Assembly (NCBI GenBank): GCA_937927975.1
Contig: CALEZT010000186.1
Span: 56,421 to 120,420, forward strand
Source: an uncultured Phycisphaerales bacterium
Lineage (GTDB): Bacteria; Planctomycetota; Phycisphaerae; Sedimentisphaerales; Anaerobacaceae
DNA: 64,000 nucleotides
Reading direction: 5' to 3'
Shown here: piece by piece, positions 63,863 to 64,000 of the stretch
Position numbering within the stretch: position 1 is the first letter of the stretch
How the letters are laid out: the number at the start of each line of letters is the position of its first letter
The notes under the pieces: model-generated
What the model saw: only the letters and a program-made list of their open reading frames with translations
Database searches by the model: none
What the model was told of the DNA's origin: nothing
Translations under genes and position numbers: made by a program

Positions 63863-64000
63863 TTACGGCTGAGCGGGGACAGAGCGGCCGAAGCCGATGT
63901 CGTCGATGAACACGACGCCCGAGCCGCCGCTGGCGGCGCCCTTGACGCCGATGCCGATCGTGAGCTTCTTGACTCTGGTGAAGTTCACGCCGTTGAAGCT
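63863..64000 (-). CDS. C-terminal end of an exported or surface protein (partial)
   Basis: The last 45 residues of a protein whose start lies beyond the window edge, read from 64000 back to the stop TAA at 63865-63863. The sequence begins SFNGVNFTRVKKLTIGIGVK, continues GAASGGSGVVFIDDIGFG and ends RSVPAQP. The FIDDIGFG strand after a KKLTIGIG strand is the usual end of LamG or carbohydrate-binding beta-sandwich domains in large planctomycete surface proteins. No start is visible here. Confidence 0.75.
   Translation of the reverse strand, partial: SFNGVNFTRVKKLTIGIGVKGAASGGSGVVFIDDIGFGRSVPAQP

Overview
The window looks like a chromosomal segment of a GC-rich, Gram-negative bacterium of the Planctomycetes, most likely the Phycisphaerae/Sedimentisphaerales side. 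The evidence is two cell-surface proteins with PAP-type (PEP-CTERM-like) sorting tails, a planctomycete-style exosortase/exopolysaccharide locus, Tat-exported sulfatases and aldo/keto-reductase-like proteins, outer-membrane assembly genes (BamD-like, LptE-like), and many families of short dispersed repeats between genes. No taxonomic search could be run, so this is inference. I saw no tRNA, rRNA, CRISPR array, phage or transposase gene.

Layout. 1-3.6 kb: two PAP-CTERM surface proteins, each preceded by a promoter and an unusually long leader. 3.8-5.5 kb (minus): a small outer-membrane polysaccharide export lipoprotein and a membrane protein with a coiled-coil tail. 5.6-8.4 kb: SAM methyltransferase and B12-dependent ribonucleotide reductase. 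8.4-13.7 kb (minus): two overlapping sulfatases, tilS, and a TPR lipoprotein. 13.9-16.2 kb: ECF sigma factor / membrane anti-sigma / exported PDZ protein operon. 16.3-19.6 kb: ParA-like ATPase, COQ7-like di-iron protein (minus), exported nitrilase. 19.8-31.8 kb: the main exopolysaccharide/exosortase operon (two-part OPX lipoprotein, exosortase, EpsI-like protein, 1655-residue TPR protein, Wzc-like co-polymerase/kinase, sugar-nucleotide epimerase). 31.8-33.8 kb (minus): PEGA lipoprotein and Ycf46-type AAA ATPase. 34-45.8 kb: pheT (short form lacking the tRNA-binding insert), a 6S RNA candidate, alpha-glucan phosphorylase, PTS IIA (minus), transketolase, mfd. 46.2-54.5 kb: exported dipeptide epimerase, then a minus-strand envelope/repair operon bamD-lptE-ftsH-dsbD-nth-LOG. 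54.6-58.7 kb: AAA_14/DUF4143 ATPase (minus), exported ADP-ribosylglycohydrolase, exported NIF3-like protein. 58.7-61.4 kb: repeat-rich accessory region with a Doc/Fic toxin carrying an extra C-terminal domain plus a small partner. 61.4-63.5 kb: tandem Tat-exported TIM-barrel paralogues. 63.8-64 kb: the 3' end of a minus-strand gene running off the window.

How it fits together: the OPX lipoprotein and Wzc-like protein would polymerise and export a polysaccharide, while the exosortase would process the PAP-CTERM proteins that sit 17-20 kb upstream. No glycosyltransferases lie in the locus, so the sugar chain must be built by genes elsewhere. BamD/LptE/DsbD/FtsH serve the outer membrane and periplasm. 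The most noteworthy observations are the Doc toxin with a C-terminal extension, the lipoprotein signal peptides built from dispersed repeats, the compact PheT, the 6S RNA candidate with promoter and terminator, and several normally cytosolic enzyme families carrying export signals.
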